A stretch of 64,000 bases of DNA, from contig NZ_JADQDC010000003.1 of the NCBI RefSeq assembly GCF_015694345.1, forward strand, positions 248,001 to 312,000, in the 5' to 3' direction. Numbering within the stretch: the first letter of the stretch is position 1; the number at the start of each line of letters is the position of its first letter. Of the stretch, positions 34,562-42,805 are shown piece after piece. A model generated the notes under the pieces. It did not search any database, was not told the DNA's origin, and saw nothing but the letters and a program-made list of their open reading frames with translations. The DNA comes from Novosphingobium jiangmenense. GTDB lineage: Bacteria > Pseudomonadota > Alphaproteobacteria > Sphingomonadales > Sphingomonadaceae. The translations under genes and the position numbers were made by a program.

Positions 34562-35335
34562 CTAGGCAACAACCAGCTTGACGCCCGCATCCTGCAAGGC
34601 AGCGGCCATGTCCGGCGCAATGCCGCTGTCGGTTATCACCGTGTCGATCTCGTCCAGCCCGCAGACGATAGTGCCGGACTGGGTGCTGAACTTGCTGCTG
34701 TCGACGAGCAGGATCACCTCCTCGGCCCGGTCGATCAGGCGGCGTTCGGCGGCGACCAGCACCGGGTCGGCCTGCATCACGCCTTGCGGTCCGATGGCCG
34801 CCGCACCCATGAACAGGCGCGGGGCGTGGAAGCGGGGCATCGATTCCTCGCCAGCAGGCGCAAGGATGATGTTCTGTTCGCGGAACACCGCGCCCGATGG
34901 CAGGAGGATGCGCGTGCCCGCCTGCGGCAGCAGCGCGTTGACGATGTGCAGCGAGTTGGTCAGCACCTGAAGGCCGAGCCCATCAAGGTGCGGGCACATC
35001 TGCAGCGTGGTGGTGCCGCCATCGATCATCACCCCTTCGCCCGGCTGGCACAGCGCTGCCGCCGCCTTGCCGATGGCCTGCTTGGCGCCGAGGTTCTGGG
35101 TGATGTTCTGGTCGAACGGCGTGCCCATCAGGCGCGGGCCGCTGGCGTCGTCGCCTTCGGGCAGCTTGGCCCCGCCGTGGACGCGGACGATCTGGCCGGA
35201 TTCCTCCAGCCGCGTCAGGTCACGCCGGATCGTGGCCGGTGAGGCATCGAGCAGCACCTCGAGATCGCGATAGCTGACGAAGCCCGTCGGCCGCAGCGCC
35301 TCGAAGATGCGTCTTTCCCGTTCTGCCGCGTGCAT
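34562..35335 (-). CDS. DeoR/GlpR family transcriptional regulator
   Basis: This is a 257-residue sugar-type repressor. An N-terminal DeoR helix-turn-helix (about residues 5-60; RRIFEALRPTGFVSYRDLEV and DASPATIRRDLTRLEESGQI) precedes the sugar-phosphate sensing DeoRC domain (residues about 80-245; GVMIDGGTTTLQM). It is the last gene of the kinase-lldD-rhaT run, 28 bases after rhaT, so it probably senses a phosphorylated intermediate made by that kinase. The dyad in front of the kinase gene is its likely target. The inducer is probably a rhamnose- or fucose-type sugar phosphate. Confidence 0.9.
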   Translation of the reverse strand: MHAAERERRIFEALRPTGFVSYRDLEVLLDASPATIRRDLTRLEESGQIVRVHGGAKLPEGDDASGPRLMGTPFDQNITQNLGAKQAIGKAAAALCQPGEGVMIDGGTTTLQMCPHLDGLGLQVLTNSLHIVNALLPQAGTRILLPSGAVFREQNIILAPAGEESMPRFHAPRLFMGAAAIGPQGVMQADPVLVAAERRLIDRAEEVILLVDSSKFSTQSGTIVCGLDEIDTVITDSGIAPDMAAALQDAGVKLVVA

Positions 35336-35363
35336 TGCGCCCCACCGTCCCTAATTGTGGCGC

Positions 35364-36437
35364 TTATGCACTCGCCTGCAGCATGTTGCCAGCGCCGATC
35401 ACGATGGTCGAGCCGACCAGCAGGCCGATCCCGGTCCACACCAGCGCGCGGGTGCGAGGGGAAGCGCCCTTCCATTCCCTGAGCGCGAAGCCCCACAGCG
35501 TCGAGAACAGGATGATCGAGGCCATGTGCAGGGTCCACGAGGAGAAGCCGTACTCGCCCATCTGGCTCTCGCCCATGGTGTAGAAGAAGAACTGGCCGTA
35601 CCACAGCGTGCCGCCCAGCGCGGCGAGCAGCCAGTTGGCCAGCAGGTTGGGGCCCTCACCGGGCTGCGCTTCTGCCGAAGCCGCGCCGAAGAACTGGCCG
35701 AAGCTGCGGTTCCTGGCGATCAGGTAGGCGCACCACAGCGCATTGGTGGTGAGGCCTCCTGCAAGGACCACGCACAGGACCGGCAGGCCCTGGCTGAGCG
35801 GATCGGTGCCCGCTGCCAGCGTCAGGTCGCGGATCGGCTGGCCTGCGGCAAGGCCCCAGGCAAAGCAGCCGGACATCACGCCCGAGAAGGTCGCGATCAG
35901 CAGACCCTTGCGCAAGTTGAACTCGGCCACGCCTTCGGAAGCCTCGCCGCCAAGGTCGGCTTCCTTGGCATTGCCGGCGCGGGCGACGACGATGATGCCG
36001 GCCAGCGTGATCAGGATGCCTAGCAGGGTCAGTTTGCCGCTGGTGGTCGCGGCGATCTGGCCGAGGGTGCCATCAAAGATCGGCGGCCCCATCGTGCCGA
36101 TCACGGTGGTCAGGCCCAGCGCCACCGCCATGCCGAGCGAGAGGCCAAGGTAGCGCATGGTCAGGCCGAAGGTCAGGCCGCCAAAGCCCCACATCGCGCC
36201 CCAGAACCAGCACCACATCAGCGTCTCGCGCGGGGTGGCGGAAAGGACGCCGAGGAGGTCCTTCGTCTGGATCGAGGCGAACAGCCAGGGCGCGATCAAC
36301 CATGAGAACAGGCCGCCCGCCAGCCAGAACACTTCCCACGACCACAGCTTGATCCGCTTGTACGGCACATAGAAGCTGGCCGAGGAGAAGCCTCCGATCC
36401 AGTGAAAGATAACGCCCAGCAGCGGGTTCGCGCCCAT
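35364..36437 (-). CDS. rhaT: L-rhamnose/proton symporter family transporter
   Basis: This 357-residue polytopic protein has about ten hydrophobic helices. It starts MGANPLLGVIFHWIGGFSSAS and has SFYVPYKRIKLWSWE, both typical of RhaT, an L-rhamnose/H+ symporter of the drug/metabolite transporter superfamily. The segment GLTFGLTMRYLGLSLGMAVA is also conserved in RhaT. It lies between lldD (19 bases) and deoR on one transcript. The substrate call is by family; other 6-deoxyhexoses are possible. Confidence 0.88.
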   Translation of the reverse strand: MGANPLLGVIFHWIGGFSSASFYVPYKRIKLWSWEVFWLAGGLFSWLIAPWLFASIQTKDLLGVLSATPRETLMWCWFWGAMWGFGGLTFGLTMRYLGLSLGMAVALGLTTVIGTMGPPIFDGTLGQIAATTSGKLTLLGILITLAGIIVVARAGNAKEADLGGEASEGVAEFNLRKGLLIATFSGVMSGCFAWGLAAGQPIRDLTLAAGTDPLSQGLPVLCVVLAGGLTTNALWCAYLIARNRSFGQFFGAASAEAQPGEGPNLLANWLLAALGGTLWYGQFFFYTMGESQMGEYGFSSWTLHMASIILFSTLWGFALREWKGASPRTRALVWTGIGLLVGSTIVIGAGNMLQASA

Positions 36438-36456
36438 CGGTTCCTGTCCCTTTTCG

Positions 36457-37602
36457 TTATGGCTTCACGAGTATCGAGCGGTCGATCTCGCTGATGTTCT
36501 TCACGCCGGTCAGCGTCATGGCGACGCGCATTTCGGCCTCGATGAGGCGGAGCATGTGCTCGACGCCCTGCTGCCCTTGCGCGGCAAGCGCGAAGACCCA
36601 GGCCCGGCCGAGCAGCACGCCCTTGGCACCCAAGGCGAGCAGGCGCACGACATCGAGGCCCGAGCGCACGCCGCCATCGGCCAGCACGGTGATCCGGTCG
36701 CCCACGGCATCGGCAATGGCGGGCAGGGCGCGGGCGGTGGAAGGCACGCCATCGAGCTGGCGACCGCCGTGGTTTGAAACGACGATGCCGTCCGCGCCAA
36801 GATTGGCCGCTTCCACCGCGTCCTCGGCATCGAGCAGGCCCTTGATGACCAGCGGCCCCTTCCACTCCGAGCGGATGAAGTCGAGGTCCTTCCACGAGAT
36901 CGAGCTGTCGAAGTTCTCGCGCATCCACGCGAAGAAGTCCTCGATCCCGGTCTTGCCCTCAAGCTTGCGGATGACGTTGCCGAGGCCGTGCGGGCGGCCC
37001 ATCACGCCCACGTCCCATGCCCAAGCCGGCTTCATCGCGCCTTGCAGCGTGCGGCGGATCGCGCCCTTCATGCCCGAGGCTCCGGCCAGCCCTGAGTGGT
37101 AATCGCGATAGCGGCTGCCCGGCACCGGCATGTCCACCGTGAACACCAGCGTCGAGCAGTTCAGCTCCACCGCTTCCTGCAGCAATTCGCGCATGAAGCC
37201 GCGGTCGCGGGTCATGTAGAGCTGGAACCAGAACGGCTTGCTCGCGGCCTTGGCGACTTCGGAGAGCGAGCAGGCCGATACGGTCGAGAGCGTGAACGGA
37301 ATGCCCGCAGTCTCGGCCGCGCGCACCGCCTGGCATTCGCCGCGCCGCGCGTTCATCCCGGCAAGGCCGATCGGGGCGAGGGCAACCGGCAGTTTCAGCT
37401 TCTGGCCGAACAGCTCGGTCGAGAGGTCCAGTCCCGAAACATCGCGCAGCACGCGCTGGCGCAGGGCGATGTCGCGCAGGTCCTCGACGTTCCGCTTGAG
37501 CGTCGTCTCGCTGTAGGAGCCGCCGTCGATGTATTCGAACAGGAAGTGCGGCAGGCGGCGCCGGGCGAGTTCGCGGAAGTCGGGGATGGAGGCGGCAATC
37601 AT
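36457..37602 (-). CDS. lldD: FMN-dependent L-lactate dehydrogenase (LldD-like)
   Basis: This is a 381-residue alpha-hydroxy-acid oxidising flavoprotein. The catalytic histidine is His278 and the substrate arginine Arg281 in [10 protein letters not shown]. The FMN-binding segments [13 protein letters not shown] and [36 protein letters not shown] are intact. In a deoxy-sugar pathway L-lactaldehyde is oxidised to L-lactate, which this enzyme would convert to pyruvate, explaining its place beside rhaT and the kinase. The ATG overlaps the kinase TGA (ATGA). Other 2-hydroxy acids cannot be excluded. Confidence 0.9.
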   Translation of the reverse strand: MIAASIPDFRELARRRLPHFLFEYIDGGSYSETTLKRNVEDLRDIALRQRVLRDVSGLDLSTELFGQKLKLPVALAPIGLAGMNARRGECQAVRAAETAGIPFTLSTVSACSLSEVAKAASKPFWFQLYMTRDRGFMRELLQEAVELNCSTLVFTVDMPVPGSRYRDYHSGLAGASGMKGAIRRTLQGAMKPAWAWDVGVMGRPHGLGNVIRKLEGKTGIEDFFAWMRENFDSSISWKDLDFIRSEWKGPLVIKGLLDAEDAVEAANLGADGIVVSNHGGRQLDGVPSTARALPAIADAVGDRITVLADGGVRSGLDVVRLLALGAKGVLLGRAWVFALAAQGQQGVEHMLRLIEAEMRVAMTLTGVKNISEIDRSILVKP

Positions 37603-39014
37603 GCGGCGGTTCTCTTCGTCGCGGCGTCGATCTCGGCGTGCCAGCGGTTGCGGTAGGTGTCGAGATCGCCATCGAGCGGTTCGACCCGCACCAGTTCCCC
37701 GCGCGGGGTGAGCGTCGGATCGATCAGGCGGAGTGCCCCGAACGACACATCGTTGTGGGCATTGGCGGTGTAGACCGCGGTGTCCGGACGCAGCGCAGCC
37801 AGCGCGCGCACGAACACTTCCGCCTCGGCAAAGCGCCCCTCGACCAGCAGGCGCTCGGACGAGCCGATCAGGTTAAGCGACGTGTCCGCCACCAGCGCGG
37901 CATAGATGCACGCGGCGGCGCGGCGCTCGTACCAGTCCTCGGGCCGGTTCAGCCAGTCGAAGCGCCCGTGCGGATAAGGCCCGAAGCCGCGCATCAGCGT
38001 CGGCAGGATCATGCGCTGCCTTGCCAGCACTTCCGGGACGGCGGCGAGCAGGGCGGGCTGATCGGGCTTGATGTCCACCCGGCGCGTGTCGATCTCGATC
38101 AGCGTCTCGATCTCGCGCCCGCCCATGAAGCGGGCCGAGGGCACCGCGCGGCCGTGGACGTCGACGTTGACAAGGCAGTCGCGCGCCTCGGGCAGGCTCG
38201 CGGTATCGACCGGGGTCGCGGGCAATCTCATGCCGATGAACCAGGTGCCGGTGGAAAGCACCGTCGCCTCGTTGTCGGCAATCTCGGCAAAGCCCCGCGC
38301 AGCCAGCAGTGCGGCATTGGAATCGTGCAGGCCTGCCAGCACTTTGACCTCGGGCGAAAGCCCGGTCTGCGCGGCGATCTCCGGCAACAGCGTACCCACT
38401 GCGTCTCCCGCGCGGGCGAGCGGCGCGAAGCGCTCGGCCCAGCCCAGACGCTTGGCCATGGGCGAGAAATCGGCTTCTTGCGGACACCACAAGTCGGAAT
38501 GGCACCCCAGGCTGGTCACCTCGCTCACCGCATTGCCGGTGAGGAACCACGCCCAGTACTGCGCCCAGGGCAGCAGCGTGGCGCGGGCCATGGCTTCGGG
38601 CGCAAGCCGCTCCATCCACCACAACTGGCTGCCGAAGTTGAGGCCATCGGGCAGGGCGGGCGAGCCGGTCAGCGCAAACACGTCGCGCTGCGCCCGGTAC
38701 TCGGCCATCGTCTCCTGCGGCAGCGCCTGCTCGTAGTCGAACGGCGGAAACGCCATCGCGCCATCGACCAGCGCCACCACGCCCGCACCATGGCCGACCG
38801 GCACGATCGTATCCACCGGAGCATGCGCGAATTCCGTCAGCATCTCGAGCAGCCACCGGCCCGTCGCCTCGGCATCGAGCCGCCGCACGCCCGCCACTTC
38901 CAGCGGCACGTTCGGGCGCACCCGACGGTCGAGCATGGTCCCGCCCGCATCCCACAGGCTGACCTTGCTCAGCGTCTTGCCGAGATCGATGACGATTCTA
39001 GCGCCCGACGGCAC
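37599..39014 (-). CDS. FGGY-family carbohydrate kinase (rhamnulokinase-like)
   Basis: This is a 471-residue sugar kinase of the FGGY fold. The phosphate-1 motif [14 protein letters not shown] begins at residue 9, and the adenosine part carries [19 protein letters not shown] and GLHDSNAAL are further family segments. In context the likely role is phosphorylation of L-rhamnulose or a related ketose. The GTG start at 39014 follows a GGGAGA box. It is the first gene of a four-gene operon with the dyad operator upstream. No matching isomerase or aldolase gene lies in the window. Confidence 0.8.
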   Translation of the reverse strand: MPSGARIVIDLGKTLSKVSLWDAGGTMLDRRVRPNVPLEVAGVRRLDAEATGRWLLEMLTEFAHAPVDTIVPVGHGAGVVALVDGAMAFPPFDYEQALPQETMAEYRAQRDVFALTGSPALPDGLNFGSQLWWMERLAPEAMARATLLPWAQYWAWFLTGNAVSEVTSLGCHSDLWCPQEADFSPMAKRLGWAERFAPLARAGDAVGTLLPEIAAQTGLSPEVKVLAGLHDSNAALLAARGFAEIADNEATVLSTGTWFIGMRLPATPVDTASLPEARDCLVNVDVHGRAVPSARFMGGREIETLIEIDTRRVDIKPDQPALLAAVPEVLARQRMILPTLMRGFGPYPHGRFDWLNRPEDWYERRAAACIYAALVADTSLNLIGSSERLLVEGRFAEAEVFVRALAALRPDTAVYTANAHNDVSFGALRLIDPTLTPRGELVRVEPLDGDLDTYRNRWHAEIDAATKRTAA

Positions 39015-39040
39015 CCGCGCTCTCCCGCAGTCATTTCAAT

Positions 39041-39072
39041 AAACGATCAATAGCAATCAAATATGATCGTTT
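39041..39072. promoter_or_regulatory. Perfect inverted repeat upstream of sugar-kinase operon
   Basis: AAACGATCA (39041-39049) and TGATCGTTT (39064-39072) are exact reverse complements separated by 14 AT-rich bases. The dyad lies 27 bases upstream of the kinase GTG, inside the 69-base gap between bciA and the kinase gene. Its position suits an operator for the DeoR protein encoded at the end of the operon. Confidence 0.7.
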
Positions 39073-39083
39073 CCAGCAGAAAG

Positions 39084-40031
39084 TCAGAACACCGCATGAT
39101 CGCTGCGATCCACGCTGGCGCGGCCTTCGAGCACGGCACGGTAGTGATCGGTCAGCGTCTCGCTGCCGGTCGAAGGCGTCGCATCCGCGTCATACCGTCC
39201 CGTCGCCGGATCGAGCACCAGCATCGATTCGCTGGCATAGTATCGCCCGATCCGCGCCAGTTCCGCCTTGGTTGCAAGGCCCGGCACGACCTTGCCCGCC
39301 AGCGCCAGCACTCCGGCAATCGCATCGAGCAGCCCCAGCGGCACGGAGCGGAAGCGCGGCGCCTTGCCCAGCAGCGCAAACAGCGCCTCGCCCTGCGCAC
39401 GCGGGGTCAGGGCCGGGCCGGGGCCGCCAATGGGCAGAATGCGGTTCCAGCGGTGTTCATGCGTGAGGCAATCGACGATGTAGGCGGCAAGATCGCCGTC
39501 GCTGACCGGCTTGCAGGCGGTCAGCGTGCCGTCGCCGAACACCAGGAAAGGCTTCCCCGCCTTTACCCGCTCGATCTGCCCGGACAGCGACTTGAAGAAG
39601 GCGGTCGGCCTGACGATGGAATGGCGCAGCCCCGATGCGGCCAGCTCTGCCTCGAAGGCCAGCTTGGCATGCTGGAACGCCAGCAGGGGTTTCTGAACGC
39701 AGATCGCCGAGAGCAGCACGAAATGCCCGACGCCTGCGCCTTGGGCGGCATCAAGCAGGTTCAGATTGGCACGATGATCCACCGCCCAGGCATCGTCCGG
39801 CACGCCGGTGCGCGAGGCGATGCACGAGATGACAGCGTCGAAGCGGCCTTCGTCAAAAATGCGCCCCAAGGCCTTCTTGTCGGAGAGATCCGCCAGCAGG
39901 ATCCGTGCATCAGTTGACAAACCGTCGTCCGGTCGCCGCGACAGACAACTGACCTCATGCCCGTGCCGGGCCAATTCGCGAACCACCGCGCGCCCGATAG
40001 TCCCCGTCCCCCCGGCCACGCAGACCCGCAT
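39084..40031 (-). CDS. bciA: Divinyl chlorophyllide a 8-vinyl reductase (BciA-type)
   Basis: This is a 315-residue NAD(P)H-binding atypical SDR. The Rossmann loop GGTGTIG is at residues 7-13. The segments AFFKSLSGQIERVKAGKPF, FGDGTLTACKPVSDGDLA and the end TPSTGSETLTDHYRAVLEG...DHAVF match my recollection of BciA proteins from purple bacteria. BciA reduces the 8-vinyl group in bacteriochlorophyll synthesis. The ATG at 40031 has GGGAGGAAG just upstream; the longer frame runs over the tRNA. No other photosynthesis gene is in the window, so a non-photosynthetic homolog is possible. Confidence 0.75.
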   Translation of the reverse strand: MRVCVAGGTGTIGRAVVRELARHGHEVSCLSRRPDDGLSTDARILLADLSDKKALGRIFDEGRFDAVISCIASRTGVPDDAWAVDHRANLNLLDAAQGAGVGHFVLLSAICVQKPLLAFQHAKLAFEAELAASGLRHSIVRPTAFFKSLSGQIERVKAGKPFLVFGDGTLTACKPVSDGDLAAYIVDCLTHEHRWNRILPIGGPGPALTPRAQGEALFALLGKAPRFRSVPLGLLDAIAGVLALAGKVVPGLATKAELARIGRYYASESMLVLDPATGRYDADATPSTGSETLTDHYRAVLEGRASVDRSDHAVF

Positions 40032-40127
40032 CGCTTCCTCCCGGCCCACCAGCGAGAGAGCCTCAAGCCAGCGACAGTCAGACAGATCGCGAGCGCGATC
40101 AAGCGAGATGTGGAGAAGGTGTGAAAA

Positions 40128-40203
40128 TGGTGCCCGGGGACGGATTCGAACCGCCGACACGCGGATTTTCAATCCGCTGCTCTACCAACTGAGCTACCCG
40201 GGC
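40128..40203 (-). tRNA. tRNA-Phe (GAA)
   Basis: A 76-nucleotide cloverleaf on the minus strand. The acceptor stem GCCCGGG/CCCGGGC is perfect. The anticodon loop TTGAAAA gives GAA between stem arms GCGGA and TCCGC. The T-arm carries GTTCGAATC, and the D-arm AGCTCAGTTGGTAGAGC. The discriminator A and CCA end are encoded (40131-40128). Confidence 0.98.
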
Positions 40204-40252
40204 ATCGTCCTTTGCCGCGTCCTGAAAAGGACTTGGCTCGATGGGAAGCGCG

Positions 40253-40281
40253 CCTATGGCGAAGCGGGGCGAGGTTGGCAA
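40253..40281 (-). promoter_or_regulatory. Putative promoter of tRNA-Phe
   Basis: On the minus strand TTGCCA (40281-40276) and CATAGG (40258-40253) are spaced by 17 bases. They lie about 50 bases before the mature 5' end of the tRNA, a normal leader length. The -10 hexamer equals that proposed for purS. Confidence 0.5.
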
Positions 40282-40338
40282 GCCCCATCGCGCGAAAATT
40301 TTGGCGATTGTTGTGGTTGTAAACTTTGCGGCTGGATG

Positions 40339-40408
40339 CCCACCCCCAGCCCCTACCGCCTGCGGGAGGGGAGAACTGAAACGCTCCCTCCTGCTTGCGG
40401 GAGGGGAG
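40339..40408. repeat. REP-pair element, copy 2
   Basis: The sequence starts CCCACCCCCAGCCCCTACCGCC, continues as GCGGGAGGGG, and after 15 bases has the second hairpin CCCTCCTGC-TT-GCGGGAGGG. Order and flanks match the element at 21947-22020, with base changes in the first arm. It lies in the 289-base gap between yacG and tRNA-Phe, which otherwise holds only the tRNA promoter. Confidence 0.75.
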
Positions 40409-40492
40409 AGTTGATGCGCGCTTTCTACCGGCGGATGGAAGCGAGACTTATTGGGCCTCGTGCGCGGTCTGATTCCCGGATTCCGGACGCTT

Positions 40493-40669
40493 TCAGTCTT
40501 CGGGATCCTCGTCCGCCGGACGGCCCGGAAGGGCGTAGCCACCTTCCAGCCACTGCACGAGATCGCGGTCCTTGCAGCGGGTCGAGCAGAACGGGCTGTG
40601 GGCCTCGCTGCGGGGCTTTCCGCAGATCGGGCAGCGCTTCTGGGTGGGCCGGGGGGCGGGTGTCGTCAT
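40493..40669 (-). CDS. yacG: DNA gyrase inhibitor YacG
   Basis: This is a 58-residue zinc protein. The four zinc-binding cysteines are visible as CPIC (residues 13 and 16) and CSTRC (28 and 32), followed by the family sequence KDRDLVQWLEGGYALPG. YacG binds gyrase B and inhibits DNA binding. The ATG at 40669 overlaps the TGA of the RNase E/G gene. The longer frame to 40768 is not YacG-like. It ends the infA-maf-rng-yacG run. Confidence 0.92.
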   Translation of the reverse strand: MTTPAPRPTQKRCPICGKPRSEAHSPFCSTRCKDRDLVQWLEGGYALPGRPADEDPED

Positions 40670-41658
40670 AGCGGCACGCCTTGGGCAAAGCCGCCGGAAA
40701 GGGCAAGCGCGGGATCGGCCTTGCGGCGCACGGTGCGGCCGCTGCGGCGGGCAAGCTCGGCTTCCCATTCGGGCTGGATCGCGTCGAGCACGCGCGGATG
40801 AGCGGCGAGCAGCAGGGCGCCCGGCTCGGTCACGCGTTCGGCCTGGCGCAACAAGGCCCGCGCCGCAGCACTTGCGGGATAGCGTGCGTATCGTGCCACC
40901 AGCGAGGCCCGCTCGAGCCTCGAGACGAGGTGGACGAAGCCGAAGCCGTTCATCGCCGTGCGCTCGCCCTGCCAGTCGATCAGCGCATCGCCCAGCGCCT
41001 TGTCGACGTGCTGGCGGTCCTTCTTCTCGTGCAATGTCGGGAAATCGATGCCGACCGAGCCGCCGATGTCGAGCCGGTGCAGCGCATCGGCAATTTCATC
41101 GACGGCGGCGAGCGCGAGCTTGAGCGGCGGGAGTGCGCCATCAACGTCGATCAGGGTCATGGCCGGGGTGGGGCTGACGATGATGGAGCCGCCTGCGAAG
41201 GAGACTTCGCCGGTGATCGCCTGCTCGACCAGCTCGTCCCAGCCGTTGTCGGTAAAGGCGCGGCCGGTGATGGCCGCGGTCTTGACCGATGCGCCGGTCT
41301 CTTCGAGCTCTTCGCGCAAGGTTGGGGCCGGGCGGGGCGCCTCGCCGGGGGCTGAGCGGACGACAGGAAGCTTGGTGCGACCGCGCTCGGCAATCGCGGC
41401 GCGGGTGACGCGGACGGTAAGCGTCACGCCTTCGGTCGCCTCGCGCGGAAGCTGGTCGATCAGCGCCTCGGCACCGTCCTCGAAGCGCACGACGCCCCGC
41501 CTGCTGCCAGGATGGCGTTTGACGAGACGGGCCTGCGCGACAAGTCCGGGGCGCAAGCTTTCCCCCCAGCAGACGCGGGCCGAAAGAATGCGGCCGCCGG
41601 AGACGAGGATGGCGCGTTCCTCGCCGATCCCGGCCTCGTGCAGCCAGTCAGCGGACAT
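40666..41658 (-). CDS. rng: RNase E/G family protein (short RNase G type)
   Basis: This is a 330-residue protein of the RNase E/G family in its shorter alphaproteobacterial form. An S1-like N-terminal part (about residues 30-100; ARLVKRHPGSRRGVVRFEDGAEALI) is followed by the DNase-like catalytic region. SPTPAMTLIDVDGALPP holds an aspartate pair typical of the metal site (IDVDG), and GIDFPTLHEKKDRQHVDKAL follows. It would cut single-stranded RNA, for example in rRNA maturation. It overlaps maf by 11 bases and yacG by 4. Confidence 0.85.
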   Translation of the reverse strand: MSADWLHEAGIGEERAILVSGGRILSARVCWGESLRPGLVAQARLVKRHPGSRRGVVRFEDGAEALIDQLPREATEGVTLTVRVTRAAIAERGRTKLPVVRSAPGEAPRPAPTLREELEETGASVKTAAITGRAFTDNGWDELVEQAITGEVSFAGGSIIVSPTPAMTLIDVDGALPPLKLALAAVDEIADALHRLDIGGSVGIDFPTLHEKKDRQHVDKALGDALIDWQGERTAMNGFGFVHLVSRLERASLVARYARYPASAAARALLRQAERVTEPGALLLAAHPRVLDAIQPEWEAELARRSGRTVRRKADPALALSGGFAQGVPL

Positions 41659-42253
41659 CGAGGCCCGCCGCGCGCAGCAACTTGCGGGTTTCGAACAGGG
41701 GCAGGCCGATCACGCCGGAATGGCTGCCGGAAAGCCAGTCGCAGAAACCTTCGGCGCTGCCCTGGATGGCATAGCCGCCGGCCTTGCCGTGCCATTCGCC
41801 ACCGGCGATGTAGCTTTCCACTTCCTCGCCCGACAGGCGCTTGAAGCGCACGATCGTCTCGGACAGGGCTTCCCGCAGCCTGCCGTCGGGCGTGATCACG
41901 GCGATCGCCGAAAACACGCGGTGGCGTCGGCCCGAGAGCAGGGCGAGGCACTGGCGGGCAGTGGCCTCGTCCTCGGCCTTGGGCAGGATGCGTGCGCCTG
42001 CGCCGACGACGGTGTCTCCGGCAAGGATAACGCAATCCGGGGCGATGGCTGCGGCAGCGCGCGCCTTTTCAGCAGCAAGCCGCGCGGCATGGGCGCGGGG
42101 GCGCTCGCCCTTGAGCGGGGACTCGTCGATGTCGGTGGCGACGACGCGCGCGGGCGTGATGCCGATGCGCCGGAGCAGTTCCAGCCGGCGCGGGCTGGCG
42201 CTAGCGAGAACCAGTTCGGGAGAAGGGGATGCGGGCGAAACCTCGCCCGCCAT
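41648..42253 (-). CDS. maf: Maf-like nucleotide pyrophosphatase
   Basis: This is a 201-residue protein of the Maf/HAM1-like fold. The N-terminal phosphate loop is LVLASASPRRLELLRRIGI, the metal aspartate is in VILAGDTVV, and the C-terminal YAIQGSAEGF and SGVIGLPLFE are present. Maf proteins hydrolyse dTTP/UTP or modified nucleotides and are linked to septum formation. The ATG is chosen at 42253, overlapping the infA stop (TGATG); the longer frame is an antisense artefact. The 3' end overlaps rng. Confidence 0.94.
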   Translation of the reverse strand: MAGEVSPASPSPELVLASASPRRLELLRRIGITPARVVATDIDESPLKGERPRAHAARLAAEKARAAAAIAPDCVILAGDTVVGAGARILPKAEDEATARQCLALLSGRRHRVFSAIAVITPDGRLREALSETIVRFKRLSGEEVESYIAGGEWHGKAGGYAIQGSAEGFCDWLSGSHSGVIGLPLFETRKLLRAAGLDVR

Positions 42254-42498
42254 CAGAAGCCGCCGGGACCGCCGCGACCGGGCATGAAGCGGTAGGTGAT
42301 GCGGCCCTTGGTCAGGTCGTAAGGGGTGAGTTCGACCAGCACTTCGTCGCCCACCAGCACGCGGATGCGGTTCTTGCGCATCTTGCCGGCGGTGTGGCCG
42401 AGGATTTCGTGGTCGTTTTCGAGGCGGACGCGGAACATCGCGTTGGGCAGGAGTTCCACCACCTGTCCGCGCATTTCGAGGAGTTCTTCTTTCGCCAT
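42253..42498 (-). CDS. infA: Translation initiation factor IF-1
   Basis: This is an 81-residue S1-type OB-fold protein that binds the ribosomal A site at initiation. [20 protein letters not shown] and [22 protein letters not shown] are standard IF-1 sequence. Most IF-1 proteins have about 72 residues; here a glycine-rich tail ([12 protein letters not shown]) adds about nine, as in other sphingomonads. A possible -10 TTATAC lies near 42519 on the minus strand. It is the first gene of the maf-rng-yacG block. Confidence 0.97.
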   Translation of the reverse strand: MAKEELLEMRGQVVELLPNAMFRVRLENDHEILGHTAGKMRKNRIRVLVGDEVLVELTPYDLTKGRITYRFMPGRGGPGGF

Positions 42499-42805
42499 CG
42501 GCGGGCTCGGATGCCTTTGTATAAGGGTATGCAGAAGGAACGCGCAGGCCACCGGAAATGATCCACGCGCACAAGGATTGCGCGGCCCATAGCCTTGCCG
42601 GGCGAAAAAGGGAAGAGGCGCGCGCGGGGCCGGTCTTGCGGTGACCAGCTTTGGTTCAGGTTGCGCGCCGGATGGTACAGTTCATGTTGCAGTGCGACAA
42701 ACTGATACCAAATGCGCGTTGCCGCTGCGGGACCGTCTCGGCAGGTGTGGCGTTGAAGCTGCCAATGCCCAGCCGGCACCCTTTCGAGTTCAAGGAATTG
42801 CAGAC
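42499..42805. promoter_or_regulatory. Divergent infA / TonB receptor intergenic region
   Basis: This is a 307-base gap without a convincing gene. It contains the minus-strand TTATAC (infA) and, for the receptor, TTCATG (42681-42686) with TGATAC (42703-42708) spaced 16 bases apart. AAGGA at 42792-42796 is the receptor's ribosome binding site. No palindromic operator was found. Confidence 0.4.

Noticed and set aside
37638..39053. 471-codon antisense frame opposite the FGGY kinase
   Set aside because: The kinase has family motifs and a ribosome binding site; the antisense product is Arg/His-rich without domains.
40128..40203. Possible att site for an integrated element at tRNA-Phe
   Set aside because: No integrase gene, no repeated tRNA 3' end and normal housekeeping neighbours on both sides.
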